64,000 nt of DNA, taken from positions 2,418,001-2,482,000 of the forward strand of contig NZ_CP143542.1 in NCBI RefSeq assembly GCF_046237605.1, given 5' to 3'. This DNA is from Paraperibacillus marinus. GTDB taxonomy: Bacteria; Bacillota; Bacilli; Bacillales; DSM-1321. The position numbers and the translations under genes are program-made. How positions within the stretch are numbered: position 1 is the first letter of the stretch; the number at the start of each line of letters is the position of its first letter. This document shows, in pieces, positions 54,093 through 63,659 of this stretch. The notes under the pieces were generated by a model. That model was not told where the DNA came from, searched no databases, and worked only from the letters and a program-made list of their open reading frames with translations.

Positions 54093-54956
54093 TTAAAGTT
54101 GTGATAACATTCTTTCTCTAAAAAAATTCTCTATTAAATCATACTCTGGAAAGTTGTTTTTTGACTTCTCTATGATTCTTAAACACTCTTCCCATGTGAC
54201 CCAGCCAATTCTGCTGTTTAATTCCTGTAACCATTTTTTCTCATGTGAGTGTTCAGGTCTTTTATTTATCGTACCTATATCGTTTAATAAAGCTTCTGGG
54301 TCACTCATGTATTCCTTCATTTTATAATAATACAGGCGGCTTCCAGGAGGCTTTTTAAATATTTCCGGAGTAATTAGCAAGAAATAGAACTGGTCTAGAT
54401 CATATTTTGCATCTGCCAGCCCTACTTCAATGCACCGCGCCAGTTGATTGCGCGTTGTCACATAAGTAGTTTGACAGGATATATCCGAGGTAAATTTGCA
54501 CTCAATATAAACTTTTATAGCTCCATTAAGTTTAAGTACGGCATCAAATGTTGTCTTTCCTTCTACAGGCTTATTCTCTTTAATATCTTCCCTTATATAT
54601 TTGACTGGGTTTGTTTGAGCTTTTATTTGTAACAGATCAAGAATTTCCCTTGAAGGTGAGATTGCTTTTTCTAATTTCAAGCAGTGATTGATGATTGGAT
54701 CCCTCGCTTTTCCAGGGAATGCATTATCCATCAGGTCCTCCCATGCCGAAGCACCTATTTTCTGAAGTGTGGAGAGAGCAAAAAGGGTAATTAAGGTTTC
54801 ATCCTTATCAGCCTGTTGAATATACTTTCTGCTTTTGCCGTCTGTATTTGATTCTGGGCGGGTTCGGTTGAGCAATGCTTCCAGTCCAGCCAGCCTTTTA
54901 ACACTATCTCCTGCAAAAAGCGATTTCAGATACTCTTTATCTTTTAATAAATCCAT
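54093..54956 (-). CDS. Putative PD-(D/E)XK nuclease of unknown family
   Basis: A 287-residue protein not recognised by family. A nuclease-like core is visible: TTFDAVLKLNGAIKVYIECK, giving D followed 11 residues later by E-C-K on the next strand (about 135-155). A helix rich in charged residues precedes it. ATG at 54956 follows GAGGTG. It lies in the same direction as, and 19 bases before, the MazG-like gene, and 35 bases after the 138-residue gene, so these four genes look like one unit added to module 2. DNA cleavage is inferred from the motif only. Confidence 0.6.
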   Translation of the reverse strand: MDLLKDKEYLKSLFAGDSVKRLAGLEALLNRTRPESNTDGKSRKYIQQADKDETLITLFALSTLQKIGASAWEDLMDNAFPGKARDPIINHCLKLEKAISPSREILDLLQIKAQTNPVKYIREDIKENKPVEGKTTFDAVLKLNGAIKVYIECKFTSDISCQTTYVTTRNQLARCIEVGLADAKYDLDQFYFLLITPEIFKKPPGSRLYYYKMKEYMSDPEALLNDIGTINKRPEHSHEKKWLQELNSRIGWVTWEECLRIIEKSKNNFPEYDLIENFFRERMLSQL

Positions 54957-54991
54957 ATCTTCACCTCAGAAAGTAGATTTTTAATCATCCA

Positions 54992-55408
54992 TCAGTCCAA
55001 AAAGTTTTCTTTCAAAACCAGCCTATTTCCCTCATTCTCACATATCCCTGCCCATATTAACATGGCAGCAACAGGAGTGATCCGCCGGAACACGGAATCA
55101 CCTAATTTCTTATTATAAAGCTTATACGCTATGTATCCTTCCACTGAATCAATTGGGAGTTTAGAGTCCCCAAGCTTGCCATACATGGCATCCCCTTTTA
55201 TTGCTTTACCGCCTTTTGTTTTTAAAAGCTCAACAGCCAGCTCAAAGCATTTCCATGGTAAAAATGGGGATGTATTCAGATTAGTTACATATATCCCATC
55301 TTCCGCCAATTCTGCTTCCATGAATTTACCTTTTTTGATTAACGGAATTGTCACCTTATTTCCAGCTGACTTCATACGTTCTGTAATTATGCTGCTAATA
55401 CTGTCCAT
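54992..55408 (-). CDS. 138-residue protein of unknown function
   Basis: No family recognised. The product has an N-terminal helix, a beta-rich part (VTIPLIKKGKFMEAELAEDG, VTNLNTSPFLPW) and a helical end with ITPVAAMLIWAGICENEG. No membrane segment or signal. ATG at 55408; GAAGGAG lies about 10 bases upstream. It is the first gene of the PD-(D/E)XK, MazG-like, PLD-helicase unit, so it may be a regulator or accessory factor. Confidence 0.5.
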   Translation of the reverse strand: MDSISSIITERMKSAGNKVTIPLIKKGKFMEAELAEDGIYVTNLNTSPFLPWKCFELAVELLKTKGGKAIKGDAMYGKLGDSKLPIDSVEGYIAYKLYNKKLGDSVFRRITPVAAMLIWAGICENEGNRLVLKENFLD

Positions 55409-55618
55409 ATCGGCATGACTCCTTCTGTTATTAGCTGTCTATATTTCATATCCAAATTATACTATTAAATCCTCAAGCTTTTTACTTAAAAACAAAAACG
55501 GGTCATTCTCAGTCATTTTCTTAGTTTAATAATTAATTACTAATAAACTTAAAGTCTTCCATTACAAATCCATTTTTCGTGGTAAAATATACCTAACTAA
55601 GTCAAAGAAGGTGCAAAC

Positions 55619-56320
55619 ATGAAATCATTAATCAAACTTACTCTGTCTCTCGTCGTTCTCCTGTCATTCCTTATTCCTTCTGGAGCCGAAGCAGCTGCGG
55701 CGAAAACCGGATATGTGAATATCACATCCGGCAAGCTGAACGTCAGATCTACTCCGAGCACATCCGGTAAAGTAGTGGGAACCCTGAAGAAAGACACAAA
55801 ACTGACGGTCTATTCACAGACCAAATCCGGCTGGTCAGAAATCCGCTACAAATCTAAAAAGGCATATGTGGCTACCAAGTACATAAGATATCAAACATCT
55901 TACCTGATGGATCCATCCAAGAAATATGTATACAAAGCAAACGGTGAGTACTATTCTGTCGTTTATGCCGGCAAGTACAATGGATGGGATAAGTGGAAAA
56001 CGAATGCTAACGACTATCACATCGTTTACGAGGATGCCAAAGGGCTATATTCCGGATGGATGGAATCTGAATACTACATGGATTTAATGTATCCAGTCAA
56101 GGTCAATAAGAAATGGAATGATGGCCTTGGTGAAGATTATTATAAATGGGTTTCGGGAACAAATAAGACAGTCAAAACGGGTGCAGGGACCTTTAAAGGC
56201 TGTATCGAAACGAAAGAAGAAGGTGGATATACAACTTATATCGCACCGAATGTGGGAATTGTCAAAACGTATTATAAAGGCAAAGTGGTAAGTGAGTTAG
56301 TTTCTTTGAAAAAGAAATAA
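55619..56320 (+). CDS. Secreted SH3b-domain protein
   Basis: A 233-residue exported protein: Sec signal peptide (MKSLIKL... with cleavage near GAEAAAA), then a bacterial SH3 domain (GYVNITSGKLNVRSTPS, VVGTLKKDTKLTVYS, KKAYVATKYI, about 30-92). The remaining 140 residues are unrecognised, Tyr/Lys-rich. SH3b domains usually bind cell wall. GAAGGTG lies in front of ATG 55619. It marks the right border of the defence island and starts a run of plus-strand chromosomal genes. Confidence 0.8.
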   Translation: MKSLIKLTLSLVVLLSFLIPSGAEAAAAKTGYVNITSGKLNVRSTPSTSGKVVGTLKKDTKLTVYSQTKSGWSEIRYKSKKAYVATKYIRYQTSYLMDPSKKYVYKANGEYYSVVYAGKYNGWDKWKTNANDYHIVYEDAKGLYSGWMESEYYMDLMYPVKVNKKWNDGLGEDYYKWVSGTNKTVKTGAGTFKGCIETKEEGGYTTYIAPNVGIVKTYYKGKVVSELVSLKKK

Positions 56321-56486
56321 GCCTTTTGGGAGGCCCATGACGGTCTCTTTTTTTTCTTTCAGTAACAAATAAACCTTCTATACCCAATTTTCAAAGAACC
56401 CCAGGAATACTTCTTTTTTATTCTAATCTTGTATGCTTTCCCACCCATTTGCCCATCCTGTTAATAAAACCAACCGGAGCACAATC

Positions 56487-57002
56487 ATGAATCCAGCCAA
56501 AAAAGAATTCACAAGGAAAAGCCTGGTCCTCTACCTAGCCTTGAATATGCTGCTCACTGCCCTGCTAGTGGTCAGTTCTGTTTTTCTGCGGGATAAAGAA
56601 GAATGGAATTATGTTATGTTAATTTCCCTTCTATTCCTGCTTGTATACGGTATGTACCTTCTCTATCGTTTTACCACCCTGATTCCCGCAGCGAAGATCT
56701 CCCTTTCCAGGCTCTGTCTCGGATGCGGCTTGCTGCTGGGCATGATTATGCTGGTATATGCAAATCTTTATCTTCAGGTGTATGAGCTGAGGGACGGCCG
56801 TGCCTTTACAGGACGGAGCCTTAATGGAGATGATTTTCTCTACTTCAGCATCACGACCTTTACGACCACCGGCTATGGCGATATCACGGCCGTTGGCCCG
56901 ATTTCGAAGGCAGTGGCCGCCAGTGAGATGCTGCTGGGCTTTGTGAGCAATGCCATTTTCATGACCATCCTGGCGGCTAAGCTTGTGACGAAGCTGAAAT
57001 AA
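56487..57002 (+). CDS. Potassium channel family protein
   Basis: A 171-residue membrane protein with about four transmembrane helices and a pore loop carrying the K+ selectivity filter TTTGYGD (in FSITTFTTTGYGDITAVGP, about 120-138). The layout fits two-helix pore (Ion_trans_2) channels with two additional N-terminal helices. An earlier in-frame start exists at 56433; ATG at 56487 has GGAG 8 bases upstream and is preferred. Terminator at 57008-57041. Confidence 0.82.
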   Translation: MNPAKKEFTRKSLVLYLALNMLLTALLVVSSVFLRDKEEWNYVMLISLLFLLVYGMYLLYRFTTLIPAAKISLSRLCLGCGLLLGMIMLVYANLYLQVYELRDGRAFTGRSLNGDDFLYFSITTFTTTGYGDITAVGPISKAVAASEMLLGFVSNAIFMTILAAKLVTKLK

Positions 57003-57007
57003 TGAAT

Positions 57008-57041
57008 CACCCCCTGCTCCTAATGGACGGGGGGTGTTTTT
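57008..57041 (+). terminator. Terminator of the channel gene
   Basis: CACCCCC/GGGGGTG stem followed by TTTTT on the plus strand; also faces the convergent SRPBCC gene. Confidence 0.75.
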
Positions 57042-57047
57042 GGGTGC

Positions 57048-57509
57048 TTATTCGCTTATTCTCTTTTCAGCAATCCTCTTCAACTCTTGAGCACGGGTCA
57101 CAATAAAATTGGTCATATATTTTTCTAAAAATAAACGATCAGCCAGTCTCCCCAGTATCCCTAAAGGAGACCTATAAGAAAAAACATCCCTCATAAGCGT
57201 CCCTGAGCCGCTCTCCATAAACTCATGAGTATGCACAAAAGAGTGAAAAGCCCCCTTCACCATCTCATCCGTGAATCGATACGGCTTTTCCATTTCCGTG
57301 ATCTTCGCAGTTAATCGCTGTCTTACTCCCAGGTGGGTGGCAGCCCAGGTAACGGTATCGCCCTTTTCCACCATTCCCGTCGTAACGCCGGCAATAGCTT
57401 TTTCCTTTGTCTTACTGGTGGTTTCCATATGTACGTCTATATCTCTCGCAAGATCAAAACAGACAGTGATGGGTGCATCAATATATATTTCATAGGTGAT
57501 GACTGGCAT
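57048..57509 (-). CDS. SRPBCC-family (START-like) protein
   Basis: A 153-residue polyketide-cyclase/START-like fold protein: starts with the typical ITYEIYIDAPITVCFDLARD and shows the beta-rich middle (VTWAATHLGVRQRLTAKI) and long C-terminal helix (LEKYMTNFIVTRAQELKRIAE). Such proteins bind small hydrophobic ligands; role unknown. ATG at 57509. Transcribed with the acetyltransferase gene upstream, 37 bases away. Confidence 0.8.
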   Translation of the reverse strand: MPVITYEIYIDAPITVCFDLARDIDVHMETTSKTKEKAIAGVTTGMVEKGDTVTWAATHLGVRQRLTAKITEMEKPYRFTDEMVKGAFHSFVHTHEFMESGSGTLMRDVFSYRSPLGILGRLADRLFLEKYMTNFIVTRAQELKRIAEKRISE

Positions 57510-57546
57510 AGTGGGTGTACCCTTTCCATGGAGTATTCGTGAAGCT

Positions 57547-58002
57547 TTAGAGTTCCTTTTTCATTTTAATATTCGTTATGATATACCCCAATTTTTCGTA
57601 TAAACCCAGGGCTTTCCCATTATGGCCGAAGACGTGGAGGGCTATGCTTTTCAGCCCCAATTCCTTTGCCTTGATTCCAATTTCTTCCATCGCTTTCTTA
57701 CCATACCCGCGGCCCTGGTACTCTTCCCAGATGTTTATATCATAGATAAATCCTCTGTGGTCCGACTTTTGTGCGAGCCAGATCATCCCGACTTCCTGCT
57801 CCCCGTCCCGAACGGTGAACAGCTTGTGGTTCTCGGTCTTTTCGCCGTCTGGCAAAAGTTCTTTATATTCCTGCGCTGCCTTGCCGTACGCTTCTTCCTC
57901 ATTCCAATTGCCTGATTTAATATGTTCTGCAGCATATGTTTGAACCGCATATGTAAGATATCTTTGAAAGTCCTCTGCATTCATTTCTACTAATTCAATC
58001 AT
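57547..58002 (-). CDS. GNAT-family N-acetyltransferase
   Basis: A 151-residue GNAT enzyme. Acetyl-CoA-binding segment YDINIWEEYQGRGYGKKAMEE (Q/R-x-x-G-x-G/A type, RGYGKKA about 100-110) and the later LHVFGHNGKALGLYEKLGY motif are clear. The open frame begins at 58056, but ATG at 58002 follows GGGGAG and is preferred. Substrate unknown. It overlaps the end of a peptidase remnant just upstream. Confidence 0.85.
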   Translation of the reverse strand: MIELVEMNAEDFQRYLTYAVQTYAAEHIKSGNWNEEEAYGKAAQEYKELLPDGEKTENHKLFTVRDGEQEVGMIWLAQKSDHRGFIYDINIWEEYQGRGYGKKAMEEIGIKAKELGLKSIALHVFGHNGKALGLYEKLGYIITNIKMKKEL

Positions 58003-58019
58003 GATTTCTCCCCGCTTTT

Positions 58020-58217
58020 CTATAAAACTCCATCTTCTAAAAATGTAATCTCGCATCTGTCTGCATCCAATGAAGCGTTGATTCCGATTGGGAACACATG
58101 AGATGGGAAGGTATGTCCAATATCCACATTGGTTAAGATCGGAATATCTCGATCCCCGATCACCTCAAGCAGCAGGCTCATCCAAAGTGAAGGGAGATTT
58201 CAAGTCATCAAAATGCT
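58020..58217 (-). pseudogene. S66-family LD-carboxypeptidase C-terminal remnant
   Basis: The minus strand reads MSLLLEVIGDRDIPILTNVD, then IGHTFPSHVFPIGINASLDA to a stop at 58020, which is the typical end of S66 (MccF/LD-carboxypeptidase) proteins. The upstream catalytic part is missing and the frame is lost near 58217. Truncated relic. Confidence 0.6.
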
Positions 58218-58288
58218 CATGTTTCGTCTCCTATTTTTTATGCCATAGGTTTGATCACAAAAAAAAACTAGAATCATTTGCAGTGCCA

Positions 58289-58927
58289 TTAAAGAGTATA
58301 ATTTTCAGGTTCATCAAGCCAATCTTGTAATTTCATAAAGTATTGGCCAATGTGCACACCATCTACCAATGCATGATGTGCTTGAACAGATACAGGCAGC
58401 TTTATTTTTTCGTTTTCCTCAAAAAACTTTCCCCAGGCAATACGCGGTACACTGTCAGCGGGACTAAGATGTATTGGGTGAGTAATACTGGTAAATGAAA
58501 CCCAGGGAATACAGGTCATATAAAGGAAGTGGTCCGCTCCTTCTTCATTTTTCAGGTATACCTCTTGCTCCGCTTGTTCCATCTTGACTGAGACTTCCTT
58601 GAGAAAAAAAGAAAAATCATCCTCAAAGGCAGCGGAACAGAAACTGAACAACTCATCTGTTGCCATGACCGTAAACGAAGGATGAACCCTATCATGCTCC
58701 ACTACTGTGTCCTCACGTATGCGATAACGGAATTCTTTGATTTCGTTTGCGGTTTTTACTGCACCAAATAAAAATGATTTGAAGAAGGAAAGCCGCTGCT
58801 CTTTTATTTTCTTATAAAAGACGGTCACATCTACATTTGCGCTTACATTTAGATGAGGAAAATCCATTGAACGAAAAAGTTCAAAGTGCTTTTTCCGATT
58901 CCATGATTCCATTTTAATATATCTCAC
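58289..58927 (-). CDS. CatA-type chloramphenicol acetyltransferase-like protein
   Basis: A 212-residue trimeric-CAT family protein with the active-site segment QAHHALVDGVHIGQY (catalytic His, HHxxxDG, about 187-201) and the N-terminal WNRKKHFELFR seen in CatA proteins. Full family length. Whether it gives chloramphenicol resistance cannot be told; chromosomal homologues are often orphan. An incomplete second copy of its 3' end lies at 63188-63336. ATG at 58927. The next 325 bases up to the protease gene hold no supported feature. Confidence 0.82.
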   Translation of the reverse strand: MRYIKMESWNRKKHFELFRSMDFPHLNVSANVDVTVFYKKIKEQRLSFFKSFLFGAVKTANEIKEFRYRIREDTVVEHDRVHPSFTVMATDELFSFCSAAFEDDFSFFLKEVSVKMEQAEQEVYLKNEEGADHFLYMTCIPWVSFTSITHPIHLSPADSVPRIAWGKFFEENEKIKLPVSVQAHHALVDGVHIGQYFMKLQDWLDEPENYTL

Positions 58928-59255
58928 TATTAACTCTCCTTTCAGATCATTTGCAATCTAACTATACTTGAATTCCAGCTGCCCGAAAACTCTCTTTGCC
59001 ATTTTAAGACCAAAATATTTCCAGTGGCGAAAGAAAATTTCTGCTCCATTCGACAAAAACCAGGACCTCTATTGGCAATCTTGAGATACTTTATATAACT
59101 AAAGAACTATCATTTTTCCATTCATTCGGTAATCCTCATTTTAGGCTGCTCATTCTTGTAAACTCATGTCGATTTCTCTTTATAACTGTTCGCTAAATAT
59201 TCTGATATATTCAAATAGCAACAAACTTACTGGATAAATAGAGGGAGTGTCGAAT

Positions 59256-61100
59256 GTGCTGAAAGTTTTATCTAAATCTGCGCTGGCGGTTGCGCTGGCT
59301 GGGAGCATCGGGTTATCCGGACTACACGGAGCCGGCCCAACATCGGTAAAAGCGTCTGACCTTAAGGGAATCAGTTTGGCTGATTTTGTGGGTGCCTCCC
59401 CTGAAATGGCGGCTAAAGCAAAAGAGCTTGGAAAGAGTTTGACAAAAGCGGATCCGGCTGAGAAGTTTGCCGAACAGCAAGGAACCAAATTTGAACAGGC
59501 CGGAAACAATCATGTAACTCCTAAGCCGGCTGTCGGCGATGTGCCATTACTCGTAATCCTTGCGAAATTTAAAGATGGCGATGAGCCGAAGGGTGATCCT
59601 AAAGGCCAGGTACCTGCCAAATATTTCGATGACCTCATTTTCGGGGATCAATATAATCCATATGAGCTGGATGAGTTTAAACAGTTTGCAGAATTTAACG
59701 GTGTGAAAGCGCCGACGGATAATACGATGCAGAATATTTATAAAGAATCAAGCTATGGCAAAGCCAAGCTTGTGAAGAAGGATAATGCCCAGCTCGTGTG
59801 GGTGGAACTGCCGAAGGGCGCTTCCTACTACCTCGATCAGGACGGAAAGCATGCGGAGAATGGCAAGTATGTGAACGGCAATGTGAACGGTGATGCCCAT
59901 ATGGGTGAATATGTGACAGACGTTTTCAATGCGGCGGACAGTGTTGTCGATTTCTCTAAATATGCCGTAAACGGACAGGTGCAGAACGTATTTATCGTCC
60001 ACGAAGGATCAGGCGCTGAATGGAGCCAGGATCCGGCCCAGATCTGGTCCCATAAGTGGAATGCACTGAGTGCGTTATACTATGCGAAATATTATGAGAC
60101 AGGCTTTGCTACTCCGGATGTGAACCGCGATGGCGTGGTGTCAGCTGCTGAAATGAGTGCATGGCAGTCACAGTTTATCAAAGACCATACATTTGACGGC
60201 GTGTTAGTCAACAACTACAATGTTCAGCCGGAAATCGGCGGAAATGTAGCCGGTTATGACCTTGCAACCAACAGCTACAGTGATGCTGCCAAGACTGGCC
60301 CTTACCCGGGGCAGGCCGGTGTCTTCTCTCACGAATTCGGACATGCGCTTGGACTGCCTGATTTTTATGACACAGCCTATACATCTGAAGGAGTCGGCAA
60401 CTACTCCATGATGGCGGGCGGTTCCTGGATGCGCTATCCGGATGCCAATCAGTATTCCGGCAACTCGCCAGTGAACTTTGATCCATACTCCAAAATGTTC
60501 CTTGGCTGGGCATCCCCTATCAAGGTAACACCTGCTGACGGCGTCAAAACGATTACACTAAAGCCGGTAAACAAAGCAAGCTCCACGGATGCCTTTGTCA
60601 AAATGGAAGTGCCGGGCTCAAACGGCACAGAGTACTTCCTGTTCGAAAATGTCCAGCAGACAGGCTTTAATAAAGGCTTGATCCGCCAAGGCAAAGATGC
60701 CCACGGACTGGTAGCCTGGCATGTGGATGAAAATGTCCTGAAGCAGTATGGCACACCGAACAATGTGGAAAACTGGATGAACAAACGCTTCCAGTCCAAC
60801 CAGTCCATCACGCTTAAAAATGGTACAGTCATCAGCCACTACGGCTTGTCCACTCTTCAGGCAGACGGCAAATATGACCTTGAGCACAACGTCAACCGCG
60901 GCGACGCGGGCGACTTCTTCAAAACCGGCAGCAGCATCACACCGGTCTCAGGGAATGTCCACAGCGGTTCCTACTACTTCTGGAAAGGCTACAGCGCCAC
61001 ACCTGGCGATTCCGGAATTCATGTTACAGACATTAAAGAAAATACAGATGGATCGATTACAGCTAAATTCTTCTACAAAGCTACTGAAGCAGCAAAATAA
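59256..61100 (+). CDS. Immune inhibitor A-like secreted metalloprotease (M6)
   Basis: About 614 residues with a signal peptide (LKVLSKSALAVALAGSIGL...), a pro-region and an M6 catalytic domain whose zinc site is HEFGHALGLPDFYD (about 355-368, HExxHxxGxxD), with SMMAGGSWM as Met-turn region. InhA proteases of Bacillus degrade host antibacterial peptides and matrix; InhA1 is near 800 residues, so this form lacks the C-terminal extra domain. GTG at 59256 lies 8 bases behind GAGGGAG; an in-frame GTG at 59247 overlaps that site. Terminator at 61109-61143. Confidence 0.85.
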   Translation: MLKVLSKSALAVALAGSIGLSGLHGAGPTSVKASDLKGISLADFVGASPEMAAKAKELGKSLTKADPAEKFAEQQGTKFEQAGNNHVTPKPAVGDVPLLVILAKFKDGDEPKGDPKGQVPAKYFDDLIFGDQYNPYELDEFKQFAEFNGVKAPTDNTMQNIYKESSYGKAKLVKKDNAQLVWVELPKGASYYLDQDGKHAENGKYVNGNVNGDAHMGEYVTDVFNAADSVVDFSKYAVNGQVQNVFIVHEGSGAEWSQDPAQIWSHKWNALSALYYAKYYETGFATPDVNRDGVVSAAEMSAWQSQFIKDHTFDGVLVNNYNVQPEIGGNVAGYDLATNSYSDAAKTGPYPGQAGVFSHEFGHALGLPDFYDTAYTSEGVGNYSMMAGGSWMRYPDANQYSGNSPVNFDPYSKMFLGWASPIKVTPADGVKTITLKPVNKASSTDAFVKMEVPGSNGTEYFLFENVQQTGFNKGLIRQGKDAHGLVAWHVDENVLKQYGTPNNVENWMNKRFQSNQSITLKNGTVISHYGLSTLQADGKYDLEHNVNRGDAGDFFKTGSSITPVSGNVHSGSYYFWKGYSATPGDSGIHVTDIKENTDGSITAKFFYKATEAAK

Positions 61101-61108
61101 GATTAAGG

Positions 61109-61143
61109 AGAGAACCGCCGCTATGGCTGGTTCTCTTTTTTTT
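61109..61143 (+). terminator. Terminator of the M6 protease gene
   Basis: AGAGAACC/GGTTCTCT stem followed by an 8-base T-run. The same terminator sequence recurs at 63371-63405. Confidence 0.75.
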
Positions 61144-61533
61144 AGTGAACCCGGTTACCCTTAATAGTCCATATTTCGATTAGGGTTGACCAACCGTACA
61201 CTGAAGTGAGTTTTTTAGGTCAAGCCGTTTTACAACAAAATGCCCAATTTTCAAATCTATTAATTAAATGCTGACATATAAGAGATTGGTCCCATCCAAT
61301 AAAACTTTTCACATGACTTTAGAAGGGTTTTCATAAAATTGAAAGGGTTTACATGGTGATGTATGGAAAATTGTGAAAGATGGAAGAGAAAGGAGAAAAG
61401 GAGGATTAATGCTTTTTGTTTAAAAGGTTTCTGGCTGGTAATAAGCGCAACAAATTCACATGATCTAGAACTGACTGATCTTCAGGTACACACCTCAAAA
61501 TAATCGTACCAACCATTAAAGGAGGTATATGGG

Positions 61534-62853
61534 ATGAAAACAATTGGAAAGCCGTTAAGAACACTGATGTTATTTGTTTTCGCAGTAGTTTTGACTCTCC
61601 CCTTCAGTTCCGGGACCCTTGCAAAACATTCAAAGACAAAATCAACAAGCTATCGTACGGTAACAGAAATTCATGACTGGGGTGCAGCAGTTACAAAGGT
61701 GATTGTGGATCTAGGCAGACCCGTATCCAAAAATTCAGTAACAGAGGCTACCTTCAAAGTACATGTATCCAGGTCAGACGATAGGCTGGCTGCGCCTTTA
61801 ATAGAAGAAGGTTACCGCAAAGTCACAAAAGCATATGTTTCGGACCGAAATGGAAAACCTGTTTCCAAAGGAAAATATGCAGCTTTGGAAATGGAAATTG
61901 GGCCTGCTGTTTCATTAGGTTCACCGCTCAATTATTATAACGGATCGAATATATGGATTGACTGCGATTACACCATTACCCAGGTAAAAGATATCGTTAC
62001 CAAATCAGGAACTTTTTCAGGATTAGTTGTCAAAAAGTTTGATGGCGGAACTCGTGAAATTGTAGACGATTTCACCAAGGGTGAGTTCTCAAATGAAAAT
62101 ACCAAACTGACATACGCAGACTTTGCACCAGCAAAAGACAAGGGAAAGAATCCATTGATTATCTGGCTGCATGGCGGCGGTGAGGGCGGCACAGATGCAA
62201 CGATTCCCCTTTCTGCCAATAAAGCGGTAAACCTTGCGACCAAAGAAATTCAATCCCATTTTAATGGAGCTTACGTTCTAGTACCTCAGACCCCAACCCG
62301 ATGGATGGACGGCTTTACGGGGAGAGCAGATGGGACTTCCATCTATGAAAAAGCACTCATGGCGCTAATAAAAGATTATGTTTCGAAGAATCGTGACATT
62401 GATCCAAACAGAATCTATATCGGCGGAGCATCGAACGGCGGATATATGACCATGCTTATGATCCGGGACTATCCTGGATACTTTGCGGCTGCATTTCCGG
62501 TTTGTGAAGGATTAAATGATAGATTAATAACCGATGCAGACATTATGAAAATGATGAAAACACCAACCTGGTTTGTAACTGCCAAAACAGACACAACATT
62601 GCCTCCGGAAATCAATACAGTCCCTACTTATGAACGTTTGATCAAGGCTGGTGCAGAAAATGTTCACTTATCTTTATTTGATAATGTCCATGATACTACC
62701 GGCTTATATAAAAACGCTGACGGTACACCTTATGAATACAATGGACATTGGTCATGGATTTATGTATACAATAACGAACCTAAGGCAGTAATCAATGGCA
62801 GCACAACAACAATTATGGAATGGATGTCTGCTCAGTCTTTGAGGAATAAATAA
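61534..62853 (+). CDS. Secreted alpha/beta-hydrolase (esterase / prolyl oligopeptidase-like)
   Basis: A 439-residue exported protein: signal peptide (KPLRTLMLFVFAVVLTLPFS) followed by a beta-rich N-terminal domain and an alpha/beta-hydrolase domain. Oxyanion-hole segment IIWLHGGGEGG (about 208-218), nucleophile GGASNGGYM (G-x-S-x-G, about 297-305), probable acid in TAKTDTTLPP and His in the end region (NVHDTT or GHWSW). Relatives include secreted PHB-depolymerase-like and feruloyl-type esterases. Start behind AAAGGAGG. 433 bases of upstream sequence hold only its promoter region. Terminator 62920-62948. Confidence 0.8.
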   Translation: MKTIGKPLRTLMLFVFAVVLTLPFSSGTLAKHSKTKSTSYRTVTEIHDWGAAVTKVIVDLGRPVSKNSVTEATFKVHVSRSDDRLAAPLIEEGYRKVTKAYVSDRNGKPVSKGKYAALEMEIGPAVSLGSPLNYYNGSNIWIDCDYTITQVKDIVTKSGTFSGLVVKKFDGGTREIVDDFTKGEFSNENTKLTYADFAPAKDKGKNPLIIWLHGGGEGGTDATIPLSANKAVNLATKEIQSHFNGAYVLVPQTPTRWMDGFTGRADGTSIYEKALMALIKDYVSKNRDIDPNRIYIGGASNGGYMTMLMIRDYPGYFAAAFPVCEGLNDRLITDADIMKMMKTPTWFVTAKTDTTLPPEINTVPTYERLIKAGAENVHLSLFDNVHDTTGLYKNADGTPYEYNGHWSWIYVYNNEPKAVINGSTTTIMEWMSAQSLRNK

Positions 62854-62919
62854 TAGATTTTTACAGTAGCTTGGTTATGGTGTGCAGAAAATCCTGATGA
62901 CATAGCTAAATCCCGGAGG

Positions 62920-62948
62920 AAGGACACTATTAATCGGTGTCCTTTTTT
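62920..62948 (+). terminator. Terminator of the esterase gene
   Basis: AAGGACAC/GTGTCCTT stem followed by TTTTTC. Confidence 0.75.
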
Positions 62949-63187
62949 CAGGTATGGGTTCGTTTCTACCCTTTTTTAAAAACTCCTAATGGTTTAATGC
63001 TAGCAATTTTTTTAAATATTTAAGTACTGGTAAGACCTTTGGATTGGTTCAGGAAAAACTGGCCAATCAGATGCAGATGGTTAGATTCCTTGCTGATTAT
63101 TTTTCCTTTTAAAAATTTATTGCAAACCAACCATATTTTCTCACTGTTCAGTTTTTATTGATCCTTCTGGCCACATTTGCAGTGCCA

Positions 63188-63336
63188 TTAAAGACTATAA
63201 TTTTTATGTTCATCAAGCCAATCTTGCAATTTCATAAAGTATTGGCCAATGTGCACACCATCTACTAATGCATGATGTGCTTGAACGGATACAGGCAGTT
63301 TTATTTTTTCGTTTTCCTCAAAAAAACTTTCCCCAG
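63188..63336 (-). pseudogene. 3' fragment of a second cat gene
   Basis: About 150 bases nearly identical to 58289-58435 of the CatA-type gene, covering the last 50 codons including the HHALVDG site. Homology stops at about 63336, where protease-tail sequence begins. Confidence 0.8.
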
Positions 63337-63405
63337 GACAAAGCGAATGAGTCAACTAAATAAAATTAAGGAGAGAACCGCCGACCAGGCTGGTTCTCTT
63401 TTTTT
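63337..63405 (+). pseudogene. 3' end and terminator of a second M6 protease gene
   Basis: The sequence encodes KANESTK before a stop, resembling the KATEAAK end of the protease at 61100, followed by a near-identical terminator (AAGGAGAGAACCGCC, GGTTCTCT, T-run). It is joined directly to the cat fragment. Confidence 0.65.
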
Positions 63406-63659
63406 AATTCTAGAAGGGATACATATAAACCAGAAACCTATAAACGAATATAAAGATGATCAAAGGCACTCTTGCCAAAGTAATGAACCTCCACATTCCC
63501 TTCCCTGCAAAAGCAAAGATCAGTGATATTCCGGTTACCATGAAGAGGATATTCGTTTCCTGCTGTCCAGTAAGCTAAAAAAAATAACAGACTGAATACT
63601 AAAGCTTTCCCTTAGGAAGACCCCCTCCTTTCTTTACCTAAATACCACTATAGGTGGGT

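Noticed and set aside
34207..55408. BREX, DISARM or Dnd system
   Set aside because: No PglX, PglZ, BrxC, DrmA/B or Dnd/Ssp proteins are seen; the subunits are GHKL, Z1, PD-(D/E)XK and AIPR.
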